From Clostridiales bacterium UBA6363 (GTDB lineage Bacteria; Bacillota; Clostridia; UBA1381), in the NCBI GenBank assembly GCA_002438865.1, contig DJRJ01000121.1, positions 1-8,634 on the forward strand: a stretch of 8,634 nt of DNA, in the 5' to 3' direction. Shown here piece by piece: positions 1 to 4,595 of the stretch. Position numbers and translations under genes: made by a program. Under the pieces are notes generated by a model, which saw nothing but the letters and a program-made list of their open reading frames with translations, was not told where the DNA came from and ran no database searches. Position 1 is the first letter of the stretch; the number at the start of each line of letters is the position of its first letter.

Positions 1-23
1 AATTTCCTATACAGTAAAAAAAC

Positions 24-56
24 ATAAGCGCCGTAAAAACGGCGCTTATATTTTTT
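24..56 (+). terminator. Rho-independent terminator of a gene left of the window
   Basis: A perfect 11-bp stem (24-34 with 39-49, GC-rich core GCGCCGT/ACGGCGC) closes an AAAA loop and is followed by a run of six T at 51-56. On the minus strand the same hairpin is followed by seven T within eight bases (22-15), so it could also stop minus-strand transcripts that run past the hairpin at 101-134. It most likely ends a plus-strand gene lying outside the window. Confidence 0.8.
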
Positions 57-100
57 CGGAGCTAAACGTTTCCTGCCTGTACTATGCGCAACCGAAACAC

Positions 101-134
101 AAAATAGGGTGTTGCGTCTGCAACACCCTATTTT
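101..134 (-). terminator. Terminator of the merR-tfoX operon
   Basis: A perfect 15-bp inverted repeat (101-115 with 120-134, loop GTCT) overlaps the stop codon of the TfoX-like gene at 128-130. Read on the minus strand, the stem is GC-rich in the middle and ends in TTTT, which is usual for an intrinsic terminator, although the T run lies mostly within the stem. Together with the hairpin at 24-56 it separates converging transcripts. Confidence 0.75.
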
Positions 135-418
135 ATACTGTTATATGTATCAATAATGATATTTTTTACCTTATCCCTGTCCTCGATGTCCTCTATCATA
201 TACTGCGGCTTTGCGCCCTCATACGGGATTTCTTTCGGCATATTGTATTTTTCGTTGCCGCTTGTGATTTTTACAAGCACTCTGTTATCATAAATTCCGC
301 CGATAAGCTTTTTATTATAATAAAGCAGATACTCCCCCATCATCGCACGGCAGCTTATTTCGCCCGTATCCGCCAGACATTCGAGCACAAAATCCTTATA
401 TTCTTTCGATGTTGCCAT
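128..418 (-). CDS. TfoX/Sxy N-terminal-domain family protein
   Basis: This 96-residue protein matches the stand-alone TfoX N-terminal fold. It has the family's SKEYxDFVLE start, the central motif CRAMMGEYLLYYNKKLIGGIYDNRVLVK (residues 23-50 or so), and a PYEGAKP stretch near residue 65. It is a small soluble cytoplasmic protein without a C-terminal TfoX_C helix-hairpin-helix domain, so it should not be read as the full competence regulator Sxy/TfoX; the biochemical role of these short versions is unknown. The start is well supported by AAGGAGG at 427-433, eight bases upstream of ATG. That ATG shares one base with the TAA of the MerR gene (TAATG), so the two are almost certainly co-transcribed and translationally coupled. 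The stop lies inside a terminator hairpin, making it the last gene of the operon. Confidence 0.85.
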   Translation of the reverse strand: MATSKEYKDFVLECLADTGEISCRAMMGEYLLYYNKKLIGGIYDNRVLVKITSGNEKYNMPKEIPYEGAKPQYMIEDIEDRDKVKNIIIDTYNSIK

Positions 419-852
419 TATCCTTTCCTCCTTGAACGAAATTCCTCGGGAATATCCTCCTCTTTCATATTTTTATGCACGGCGCAAGTACCTGCTTTTT
501 TTGCCGTTTCGTAATACCAGTGCTTGTAGTTAAGCGTTTCAAGCGTTTTTTTGAGCTGTTCCTGCTCCCTTAAAACGGCGTCACGCTGTCTGTCGATAAG
601 CTCCAAACGCTTTTCTATTGTGGAGTCACCCTCCATACACCAGTCTATAAATTTCTTTATTTCCTTAATCGGCATACCCGTCTTTTTTAAGCACTCTATT
701 ACCGCCAGCCACTCAAGATCGGAGTCTTTAAACATTCTTATACCGCTTCCGCTCCTTTCCACGAACGGCAATAGTCCCTCTTTATCATAATATCTCAGCG
801 TTGACGGCGCAACACCTATTTTTTTTGCTATTTCCCCTACAGTGTACAGCAT
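418..852 (-). CDS. adhR-like: MerR-family regulator, AdhR/NmlR-like aldehyde sensor
   Basis: The 144-residue protein starts MLYTVGEIAKKIGVAPSTLRYYDKEGLLP, the standard MerR winged helix-turn-helix. A wing with GIRMFKDSDL (38-47), the helix ECLKKTGMPIKEIKKFI (53-69), and a long charged dimerisation coiled coil (about 77-108) follow. Cys54, in AVIEC, sits where AdhR and NmlR carry the conserved cysteine reported to sense aldehydes; Cys72 and Cys123 are extra. I chose ATG at 852-850 because it begins the canonical MerR N terminus and has GGGAG ten bases upstream (863-867). An in-frame TTG at 882 would add ten residues foreign to the family. The gene is divergent from the CMD-cupin/alcohol dehydrogenase operon whose promoter contains its probable operator at 893-912. 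It likely activates that operon in response to reactive aldehydes, and may regulate itself. Family and fold are certain; the inducer is inferred. Confidence 0.88.
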   Translation of the reverse strand: MLYTVGEIAKKIGVAPSTLRYYDKEGLLPFVERSGSGIRMFKDSDLEWLAVIECLKKTGMPIKEIKKFIDWCMEGDSTIEKRLELIDRQRDAVLREQEQLKKTLETLNYKHWYYETAKKAGTCAVHKNMKEEDIPEEFRSRRKG

Positions 853-889
853 TTTTTTAAATCTCCCGTAAAAATTTTTCAAAAAACTC

Positions 890-920
890 TTGACTTAAAG
901 TATACTTTAAGTTGTAGAAT
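890..920 (+). promoter_or_regulatory. MerR-type promoter of the CMD-cupin/ADH operon
   Basis: The -35 is TTGACT (890-895) and the -10 is TAGAAT (915-920), separated by 19 bp instead of the usual 17. This overlong spacer is the hallmark of promoters that MerR-family activators remodel by twisting the DNA. The start of transcription would be near 927, giving a leader of about 55 bases before ATG at 983. The whole spacer is occupied by the palindromic operator at 893-912. Confidence 0.85.
893..912. promoter_or_regulatory. AdhR-like operator, perfect 20-bp palindrome
   Basis: ACTTAAAGTATACTTTAAGT is its own reverse complement over all 20 bases. It contains CTTAAAG (894-900), four bases, then CTTTAAG (905-911). 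From memory, this is the inverted repeat CTTAAAG-N4-CTTTAAG described between the -35 and -10 of Bacillus subtilis AdhR targets. It lies in the 19-bp spacer of the plus-strand promoter and in the untranslated leader of the merR transcript, so one site could serve activation and autoregulation. Confidence 0.85.
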
Positions 921-929
921 ATAAATGAA

Positions 930-936
930 CTTTAAG
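930..936. promoter_or_regulatory. Possible extra AdhR half-site
   Basis: A third CTTTAAG lies 25 bp downstream of the second operator half-site, close to the predicted transcription starts of both divergent promoters. It lacks a matching CTTAAAG partner at N4 spacing, so it would be only a weak or accessory contact, and chance in this AT-rich stretch is possible. Confidence 0.35.
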
Positions 937-938
937 AT

Positions 939-967
939 ATTATATCATTTAATAATATTGATGTCAA
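939..967 (-). promoter_or_regulatory. Consensus sigma-A promoter of merR-tfoX
   Basis: On the minus strand, TTGACA (967-962) and TATAAT (944-939) are separated by exactly 17 bp, a perfect consensus promoter. Transcription should start near 932 and run through the operator palindrome into merR, giving a leader of about 80 bases. The -35 box overlaps by two bases the Shine-Dalgarno sequence (966-972) of the divergent CMD-cupin gene. Such a strong promoter would need damping, which the operator lying just downstream could provide. Confidence 0.8.
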
Positions 968-982
968 GGAGGAAGAATAAAA

Positions 983-1717
983 ATGGTTAAACAAACGGCA
1001 GGCAGAGACAGCTTAGGCGAATTTGCACCTAAGTTTGCAGAGCTTAATGACGATGTGCTTTTCGGCGAGGTATGGTCAAGGGAGAACAAGCTTTCATTGA
1101 AAATGCGCTCAATTCTTACAATCAGCGCACTTGTGAGCAAGGGTATGGTTGACAGCTCCTTTGAATATCACGCAAGAACGGCAAAGGCAAACGGCGTGAC
1201 AAAAACGGAAATGGCGGAAATACTTACGCACCTTGCTTTCTATGCAGGCTGGCCCAATGCATGGGCGGCTTTCAGAATAGTCAAGGACGTATATGCGGAC
1301 GGCGGTGAGCCGGAGCATGGCGGAATGTTCGGCTTGGGCGAGCCTAACAGCGCATATGCAAAGTATTTTATCGGAAACAGCTATCTTAACCCGCTTACCG
1401 ACCCGAAAAAGACCGTATTTATCGCAAACGTAACCTTTGAACCCGGTTGCCGCAACAACTGGCACATTCACAAGGCAAAAAGCGGCGGCGGTCAATTGCT
1501 TCTGTGTATAGACGGCGAAGGCTGGTATCAGGAGGAGGGCAAAGAGGCGCAAAGCCTTAAATGCGGCGACGTGGTTACCATTCCCGCAAACGTCAAGCAC
1601 TGGCACGGCGCAAAAGCGGACAGCTGGTTTTCTCACTTAGCTGTGGAATGTCCCGGCGAGGAAACGTCAAATCAATGGCTTGAGCCTGTTGATGATGAAC
1701 ACTATTCAAAATTATAA
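983..1717 (+). CDS. Carboxymuconolactone decarboxylase-like / cupin fusion protein
   Basis: The 244-residue protein joins two domains. Residues about 15-105 form an alpha-helical carboxymuconolactone decarboxylase (CMD/AhpD-like) domain with the typical LSLKMRSILTISAL helix and a FEYHARTAKANGVTKTEMAEILTHLAFYAGWPNA core (His63, His83). The AhpD CxxC pair is absent, so it is not a classical alkyl hydroperoxidase partner. Residues about 118-235 form a cupin barrel with motif 1 around GCRNNWHIH (His161, His163) and motif 2 GDVVTIPANVKHWHG (His206, His208); the usual motif-1 Glu appears replaced by Gln171, and His ligands for a metal are otherwise present. AAGGAGG at 966-972 supports the ATG. It is the first gene of the AdhR-controlled operon, 14 bases before the alcohol dehydrogenase. 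From memory, B. subtilis AdhR also controls a CMD-family gene (yraC), which supports a role in aldehyde or quinone-like electrophile stress. The substrate is unknown. Confidence 0.88.
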   Translation: MVKQTAGRDSLGEFAPKFAELNDDVLFGEVWSRENKLSLKMRSILTISALVSKGMVDSSFEYHARTAKANGVTKTEMAEILTHLAFYAGWPNAWAAFRIVKDVYADGGEPEHGGMFGLGEPNSAYAKYFIGNSYLNPLTDPKKTVFIANVTFEPGCRNNWHIHKAKSGGGQLLLCIDGEGWYQEEGKEAQSLKCGDVVTIPANVKHWHGAKADSWFSHLAVECPGEETSNQWLEPVDDEHYSKL

Positions 1718-1731
1718 CGGAGGGATTTACT

Positions 1732-2889
1732 ATGAAATTTGATTTTACCTATTACAATCCGACAAAAATTTATTTCGGAAAAACAGCTCTCGGCAATTTG
1801 TCCGACGAGCTTAAAAACTACGGCGAGAACATACTTCTCATATACGGAAAAAACTCCGTAAAGAAAAGCGGACTGTATGACAAAGTAATTGAAATACTCA
1901 ACTCGGCAAGTAAAAAAGTTACCGAGCTTTCGGGAATCAAATCAAACCCGTCATACTCACAGCTTCTTGAGGGCGCACGGCTTGTACGTGAGAACAATGT
2001 CGACCTTATACTTGCAGTCGGCGGCGGCTCGGTAATAGACTGTGCAAAGGGAATTTCAGTATCGGCATACTGCGAGGGCGATCCCTGGCAGAGATACTGG
2101 GTAAACTTTGAGGACGTGGACAACAAAATCGTACCCGTTGCCTCCATACTCACAATGGCAGGCACAGGCTCCGAAATGAACGGCGGCTCGGTAATCACAA
2201 ATGAAGAAAAAATGCTCAAAAACGGCAGAGTGTTCCCGTCAAACGTAAACCCGAAATTCTCTGTTTTAAACCCCGAATACACATACACTGTTCCGAAATA
2301 TCAGATGGTCAGCGGTATTTTTGACACGATGTCGCATCTTATGGAGCAGTATTTCTCGGGCGATGATGACAACACTACCGATTATGTACTCGAAGGAGTT
2401 ATGCGCTCGCTCATACACAGCGCACATGCGGCGCTTAAAAATCAGCAGGATTATGAGGCACGCAGTAATATTATGTGGTGTGCAACAATAGGACTTAACA
2501 CCATTACGGGGCTTTCAAAAGAACAGGACTGGGAGGTGCATATGATTGAGCATCAGATAGGCGCATACACCGACTGCGCTCACGGTGCAGGACTTGCCGT
2601 CGTTTCCGTTCCGTATTACAAATACATCTGCAAGTATGCTCCCGAAAAGTTTGCACGTTTTGCAAGAAACGTATGGGGCGTCAGCGAAGCTGACACAGAC
2701 GCCGCAGCAGCTTTGGGAATTGAAAAGCTTAAGGATTTTATAAAGGAACTCGGGTTGCCTCTTACACTGCGTGAGCTTGGCGCATCGGAGGATATGTTAC
2801 CGCTTATTGCAAATTCGACCGTTCCGGGCGGCGGATACAAAAAAATGACCGCAGAGGATATACTGACGGTGCTTAAGGAATGTTATTAA
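1732..2889 (+). CDS. Iron-containing alcohol dehydrogenase, YqhD/BDH-like aldehyde reductase
   Basis: This complete 385-residue group III alcohol dehydrogenase catalyses NAD(P)H-dependent interconversion of aldehydes and alcohols in the cytoplasm. The N-terminal nucleotide-binding domain has the FDFTYYNPTKIYFGK opening and the GGGSVIDCAKG motif (97-107). The TMAGTGSEMNGGSVIT stretch (141-156) follows. The C-terminal helical domain carries the four expected metal ligands Asp198 and His202 (FDTMSH), His270, and His284 (CAHG), with the characteristic 14-residue gap between the last two. Length and DWEVHMIEHQIGAYTDCAHG resemble the butanol dehydrogenase/YqhD subgroup, which mostly reduces aldehydes with NADPH; cofactor choice is inferred. 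GGAGGG at 1719-1724 lies seven bases before ATG. It is the second gene of the operon driven by the MerR promoter and ends just before a strong terminator, so it is the likely detoxifying enzyme of the module. Confidence 0.93.
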   Translation: MKFDFTYYNPTKIYFGKTALGNLSDELKNYGENILLIYGKNSVKKSGLYDKVIEILNSASKKVTELSGIKSNPSYSQLLEGARLVRENNVDLILAVGGGSVIDCAKGISVSAYCEGDPWQRYWVNFEDVDNKIVPVASILTMAGTGSEMNGGSVITNEEKMLKNGRVFPSNVNPKFSVLNPEYTYTVPKYQMVSGIFDTMSHLMEQYFSGDDDNTTDYVLEGVMRSLIHSAHAALKNQQDYEARSNIMWCATIGLNTITGLSKEQDWEVHMIEHQIGAYTDCAHGAGLAVVSVPYYKYICKYAPEKFARFARNVWGVSEADTDAAAALGIEKLKDFIKELGLPLTLRELGASEDMLPLIANSTVPGGGYKKMTAEDILTVLKECY

Positions 2890-2905
2890 TATCTGTATAA
2901 GTGTA

Positions 2906-2945
2906 AAAACAAGCCGAACCTAATTGGTTCGGCTTGTTTTGTTTT
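2906..2945 (+). terminator. Terminator of the CMD-cupin/ADH operon
   Basis: A perfect 15-bp stem (2906-2920 with 2926-2940) with core AAGCCGAACC/GGTTCGGCTT closes a TAATT loop and runs into TTTTGTTTT. It begins 16 bases after the alcohol dehydrogenase stop codon. It is unrelated in sequence to the REP-like palindromes that start immediately after it. Confidence 0.9.
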
Positions 2946-2946
2946 C

Positions 2947-2970
2947 GGCAGGAGCAAGCCCCTGCCCTAC
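2947..2970 (-). repeat. REP-like element, type 1
   Basis: Read on the minus strand: GTAG (2970-2967) followed by a hairpin with GGCAGG and CCTGCC arms (2966-2947), extendable inward with one G-T wobble. The layout is GTAG plus an adjacent imperfect palindrome, as in RAYT-linked REP elements. It is identical to the element at 3215-3238. Confidence 0.7.
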
Positions 2971-2999
2971 GGCAATTGCGGTAATTGCAAACGCAATCT

Positions 3000-3021
3000 G
3001 TCGTGGGTGATGCCCTCCCGA
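3000..3021 (+). repeat. Degenerate REP-like element, type 2
   Basis: Starts GTCG rather than GTAG and keeps GGGTGATGCCCTC, but the 3' arm is CCCGA instead of ATCAA, so the hairpin is broken. It aligns with the better preserved element at 3268-3291 and looks like a decayed copy of it. Confidence 0.5.
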
Positions 3022-3070
3022 ATGTATTATCCCCTGTTTTTACGGTTTCCGCAAATGAAAACAAATACCC

Positions 3071-3096
3071 GTAGGGGTCGATGCCCTCATCGACCC
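3071..3096 (+). repeat. REP-like element, type 3
   Basis: GTAG (3071-3074) is followed by a perfect 9-bp hairpin, GGGTCGATG / CATCGACCC, with loop CCCT. It is identical to the element at 3338-3363. Confidence 0.75.
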
Positions 3097-3122
3097 ACAC
3101 GCTTCACATTCGGTTTCATTTA

Positions 3123-3149
3123 GGGACGATGAAAGGCATCGTCCCATAC
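3123..3149 (-). repeat. REP-like element, type 4, altered head
   Basis: A perfect 9-bp hairpin GGGACGATG / CATCGTCCC with loop AAAGG on the plus strand. On the minus strand its head reads GTAT instead of GTAG, because of one base change relative to 3391-3417. Confidence 0.65.
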
Positions 3150-3214
3150 AAAGCGTAGTTCAAAAGGGGAACAAACGCCGTTAAATTCCGCCTTATCACG
3201 GCAATACGTAATTC

Positions 3215-3238
3215 GGCAGGAGCAAGCCCCTGCCCTAC
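3215..3238 (-). repeat. REP-like element, type 1
   Basis: Minus-strand GTAG (3238-3235) followed by the GGCAGG/CCTGCC hairpin (3234-3215), identical to 2947-2970. Confidence 0.7.
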
Positions 3239-3267
3239 GGCAATTGCGGTAACCGCAAACGCAATAT

Positions 3268-3291
3268 GTAGGGGTTGATACCCTCATCAAC
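3268..3291 (+). repeat. REP-like element, type 2
   Basis: GTAG (3268-3271) followed by GGGTTGATA, CCCT and CATCAAC. The hairpin is that of type 3 with paired changes (C to T and G to A in opposite arms), which keep the pairing except for an A-C mismatch next to the loop. Confidence 0.7.
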
Positions 3292-3337
3292 TTGAGTGTG
3301 TACATTTTACGGTTTTCGCAAATGAAAACAAATACCT

Positions 3338-3363
3338 GTAGGGGTCGATGCCCTCATCGACCC
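3338..3363 (+). repeat. REP-like element, type 3
   Basis: GTAG (3338-3341) followed by the perfect 9-bp hairpin GGGTCGATG / CATCGACCC with loop CCCT, identical to 3071-3096. Confidence 0.75.
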
Positions 3364-3390
3364 ACAAGTTTCACATTCGGCTTTCATTTA

Positions 3391-3417
3391 GGGACGATGA
3401 AAGGCATCGTCCCCTAC
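3391..3417 (-). repeat. REP-like element, type 4
   Basis: On the minus strand: GTAG (3417-3414) followed by a perfect 9-bp hairpin GGGACGATG / CATCGTCCC with loop CCTTT. Its structure mirrors type 3 in opposite orientation, which resembles the paired inverted REPs of BIMEs. Confidence 0.75.
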
Positions 3418-3479
3418 AAAGCGTAGTTCAAAAGGGGAACAAACACCGTTAAATACCGTTATGGCGGCACATATCACCA

Positions 3480-4523
3480 TTATAACGTTCTTTTTTTCAC
3501 CGCTGTTTTTATGCGGTATATTATCTCGCTTATCAGAACGCTTGCCGCCGCAGACAGCACAAAAACTATAACATAACTGAGCCATACGGGCGGTTTTATA
3601 ACATTTACCGTAAAATATGCGATAAGAAGCATGGGCAGATAGTGGAACAAATACACCGAAAAGCTCCGCCTTGACATATACCTTGTGAACCCATTTTCAA
3701 ACGACAGCCAAACCTTTCCGTTGCCTATCATTGCAAGGCACATTACATATCCGTAAAGAATTGCCGCCGGAGTTTTTGCCGAAACCGCAAATCCCTTGCC
3801 GAAGCTGAGATATGCCTGTGGTACAAACATCACAAGCGCCGCCGCAAGGAGCGGTATTCTGTATTTTACAAGCTTATTCTGCACGCTCTCGTTTGAAAAA
3901 ACAAAATACCCCAAAAGGAACAGCAAAAGATAAAACAAATTCCGAAAAACCTCCACCACATTAAGCACCTGAGCCGCAAAATACAGTGGTATTACGAACA
4001 GAATAATAATCCATATATTTATATTTTCACATTTTTCCATAAATTTTTGATGTTTTTCAAGCTTTTTAAACGGCAGAAAAACAAGCGATATTGCATAAAG
4101 TTCAAGCAAGAACCACGTATGTCCCAATCCGATCAGGTACATAATCAGCAAAAGCACCGGTTTCGGTACTGCCGCAAAATCGTTCCATCCGCCGCCTATC
4201 TGAAATGAGAAAGCGGCTGTCGGTATCGAAAATATCAGCGTATATGCAATAAAAGGCAATAAAAGCCTTTTGGTGCGCTCTTTTGCAAATTCTTTAGCCG
4301 TTCTTCTCTTTAGCGATTCTCTCGCACTCATACCGGCAAGAATAAACAAAAGCGCCATAAACCACGGATACACAAAATACCCGATTAGGTCCATTGCCGG
4401 AATACCCGGAGCATTGTAATGAACGGGAACGCCCGTACAGGTAAATATATCCGTTACATGGAACAGAACCACAAGACAAACGCATATCCACCTTAAATTA
4501 TCTATGTATGCAATACGTTTCAC
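3480..4523 (-). CDS. Acyltransferase family 3 integral membrane protein
   Basis: This 347-residue protein belongs to the acyltransferase-3 (OafA/NodX-like) family, which moves acetyl or other acyl groups onto cell-surface sugars. The N terminus has the family pattern IDNLRWICVCLVVLFHV with Asp8, Arg11 and the essential-type His22 in the first membrane helix. ARESLKRR follows at 67-74, GLGHTWFLLELYA at 132-144, and the late SFSVYLFHYLP (287-297). About ten hydrophobic membrane segments span the length. The start is GTG at 4523-4521, supported by GGGGGAG (4537-4531) seven bases upstream. It lies directly after the SLH gene on the same strand, but a terminator hairpin (4543-4579) sits immediately before its ribosome binding site, leaving no room for its own promoter in between. 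It may depend on read-through or on a promoter inside the SLH gene. A role in acylating the wall polymer bound by SLH domains is a guess from position only. Confidence 0.85.
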   Translation of the reverse strand: MKRIAYIDNLRWICVCLVVLFHVTDIFTCTGVPVHYNAPGIPAMDLIGYFVYPWFMALLFILAGMSARESLKRRTAKEFAKERTKRLLLPFIAYTLIFSIPTAAFSFQIGGGWNDFAAVPKPVLLLIMYLIGLGHTWFLLELYAISLVFLPFKKLEKHQKFMEKCENINIWIIILFVIPLYFAAQVLNVVEVFRNLFYLLLFLLGYFVFSNESVQNKLVKYRIPLLAAALVMFVPQAYLSFGKGFAVSAKTPAAILYGYVMCLAMIGNGKVWLSFENGFTRYMSRRSFSVYLFHYLPMLLIAYFTVNVIKPPVWLSYVIVFVLSAAASVLISEIIYRIKTAVKKRTL

Positions 4524-4542
4524 TTTTTATCTCCCCCTTGAC

Positions 4543-4579
4543 AAAAACACCCCAAAAGCTATGCCTTTGAGGTGTTTTT
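4543..4579 (-). terminator. Terminator or attenuator between the SLH and acyltransferase genes
   Basis: AAAAACACC (4543-4551) pairs with GGTGTTTTT (4571-4579), with further imperfect pairing inside around CCAAAAG/CCTTTGA. On the minus strand the stem ends in GTTTTTG. It lies 17 bases after the SLH stop codon and six bases before the acyltransferase Shine-Dalgarno. A-rich and T-rich flanks make it work in either direction. Confidence 0.7.
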
Positions 4580-4595
4580 TGCTAATTGCTTTTAA

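Larger units (their letters stand above)
2944..3186. repeat. REP-like mosaic, copy 1 of a duplicated 243-bp block
   Basis: This block holds four short palindromes in orientation minus, plus, plus, minus, linked by sequences such as GGCAATTGCGGTAATTGC, GCAAATGAAAACAAATAC and AAAGCGTAGTTCAAAAGGGG. It recurs 268 bp downstream (3212-3454). Outside a diverged central part (about 2998-3044) the copies differ by two bases over the first 52 or so and by about six substitutions and one indel over the last 147 or so. No gene is visible: the open frames here are short, low-complexity and shared by both copies. Confidence 0.85.
3212..3454. repeat. REP-like mosaic, copy 2 of a duplicated 243-bp block
   Basis: Second copy of the block at 2944-3186, separated from it by a 25-bp linker with no clear counterpart. 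The four palindromes keep the same order and orientation. In this copy all four have an intact GTAG head, so it appears less decayed than copy 1. It ends 26 bp before the stop codon of the convergent-side acyltransferase gene, where its hairpins may act as an RNA 3' end for that minus-strand transcript, as no other terminator is visible there. Confidence 0.85.

Noticed and set aside
57..100. Possible small gene or RNA between the two left-end terminators
   Set aside because: Only about 45 bases, with no promoter, no ribosome binding site and no stable structure apart from the flanking hairpins.
853..882. An upstream in-frame TTG start for the MerR gene at 882
   Set aside because: It would add ten residues not found in the family, while the ATG at 852 has a Shine-Dalgarno sequence and begins the normal MerR N terminus.
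1109..1636. Long minus-strand open frame opposite the CMD-cupin gene
   Set aside because: It has no ribosome binding site or recognisable domain, and lies antisense to a gene with clear domain motifs; it is a coding shadow.
2944..3454. CRISPR array
   Set aside because: The repeats are of several types, lie in both orientations, and recur at a 268-bp period with conserved, not variable, intervening sequence.
2873..3585. Three short minus-strand open frames over the repeat region, with a shared cysteine-rich CRRAGACSCR-type peptide
   Set aside because: The shared peptide comes only from translation of the duplicated palindromes. There are no ribosome binding sites and one frame runs into the acyltransferase gene, so these are not genes.
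4538..4543. TTGACA on the plus strand as a -35 box
   Set aside because: No -10 box at a suitable distance and no plus-strand gene follows; it arises from the acyltransferase Shine-Dalgarno complement and the terminator flank.
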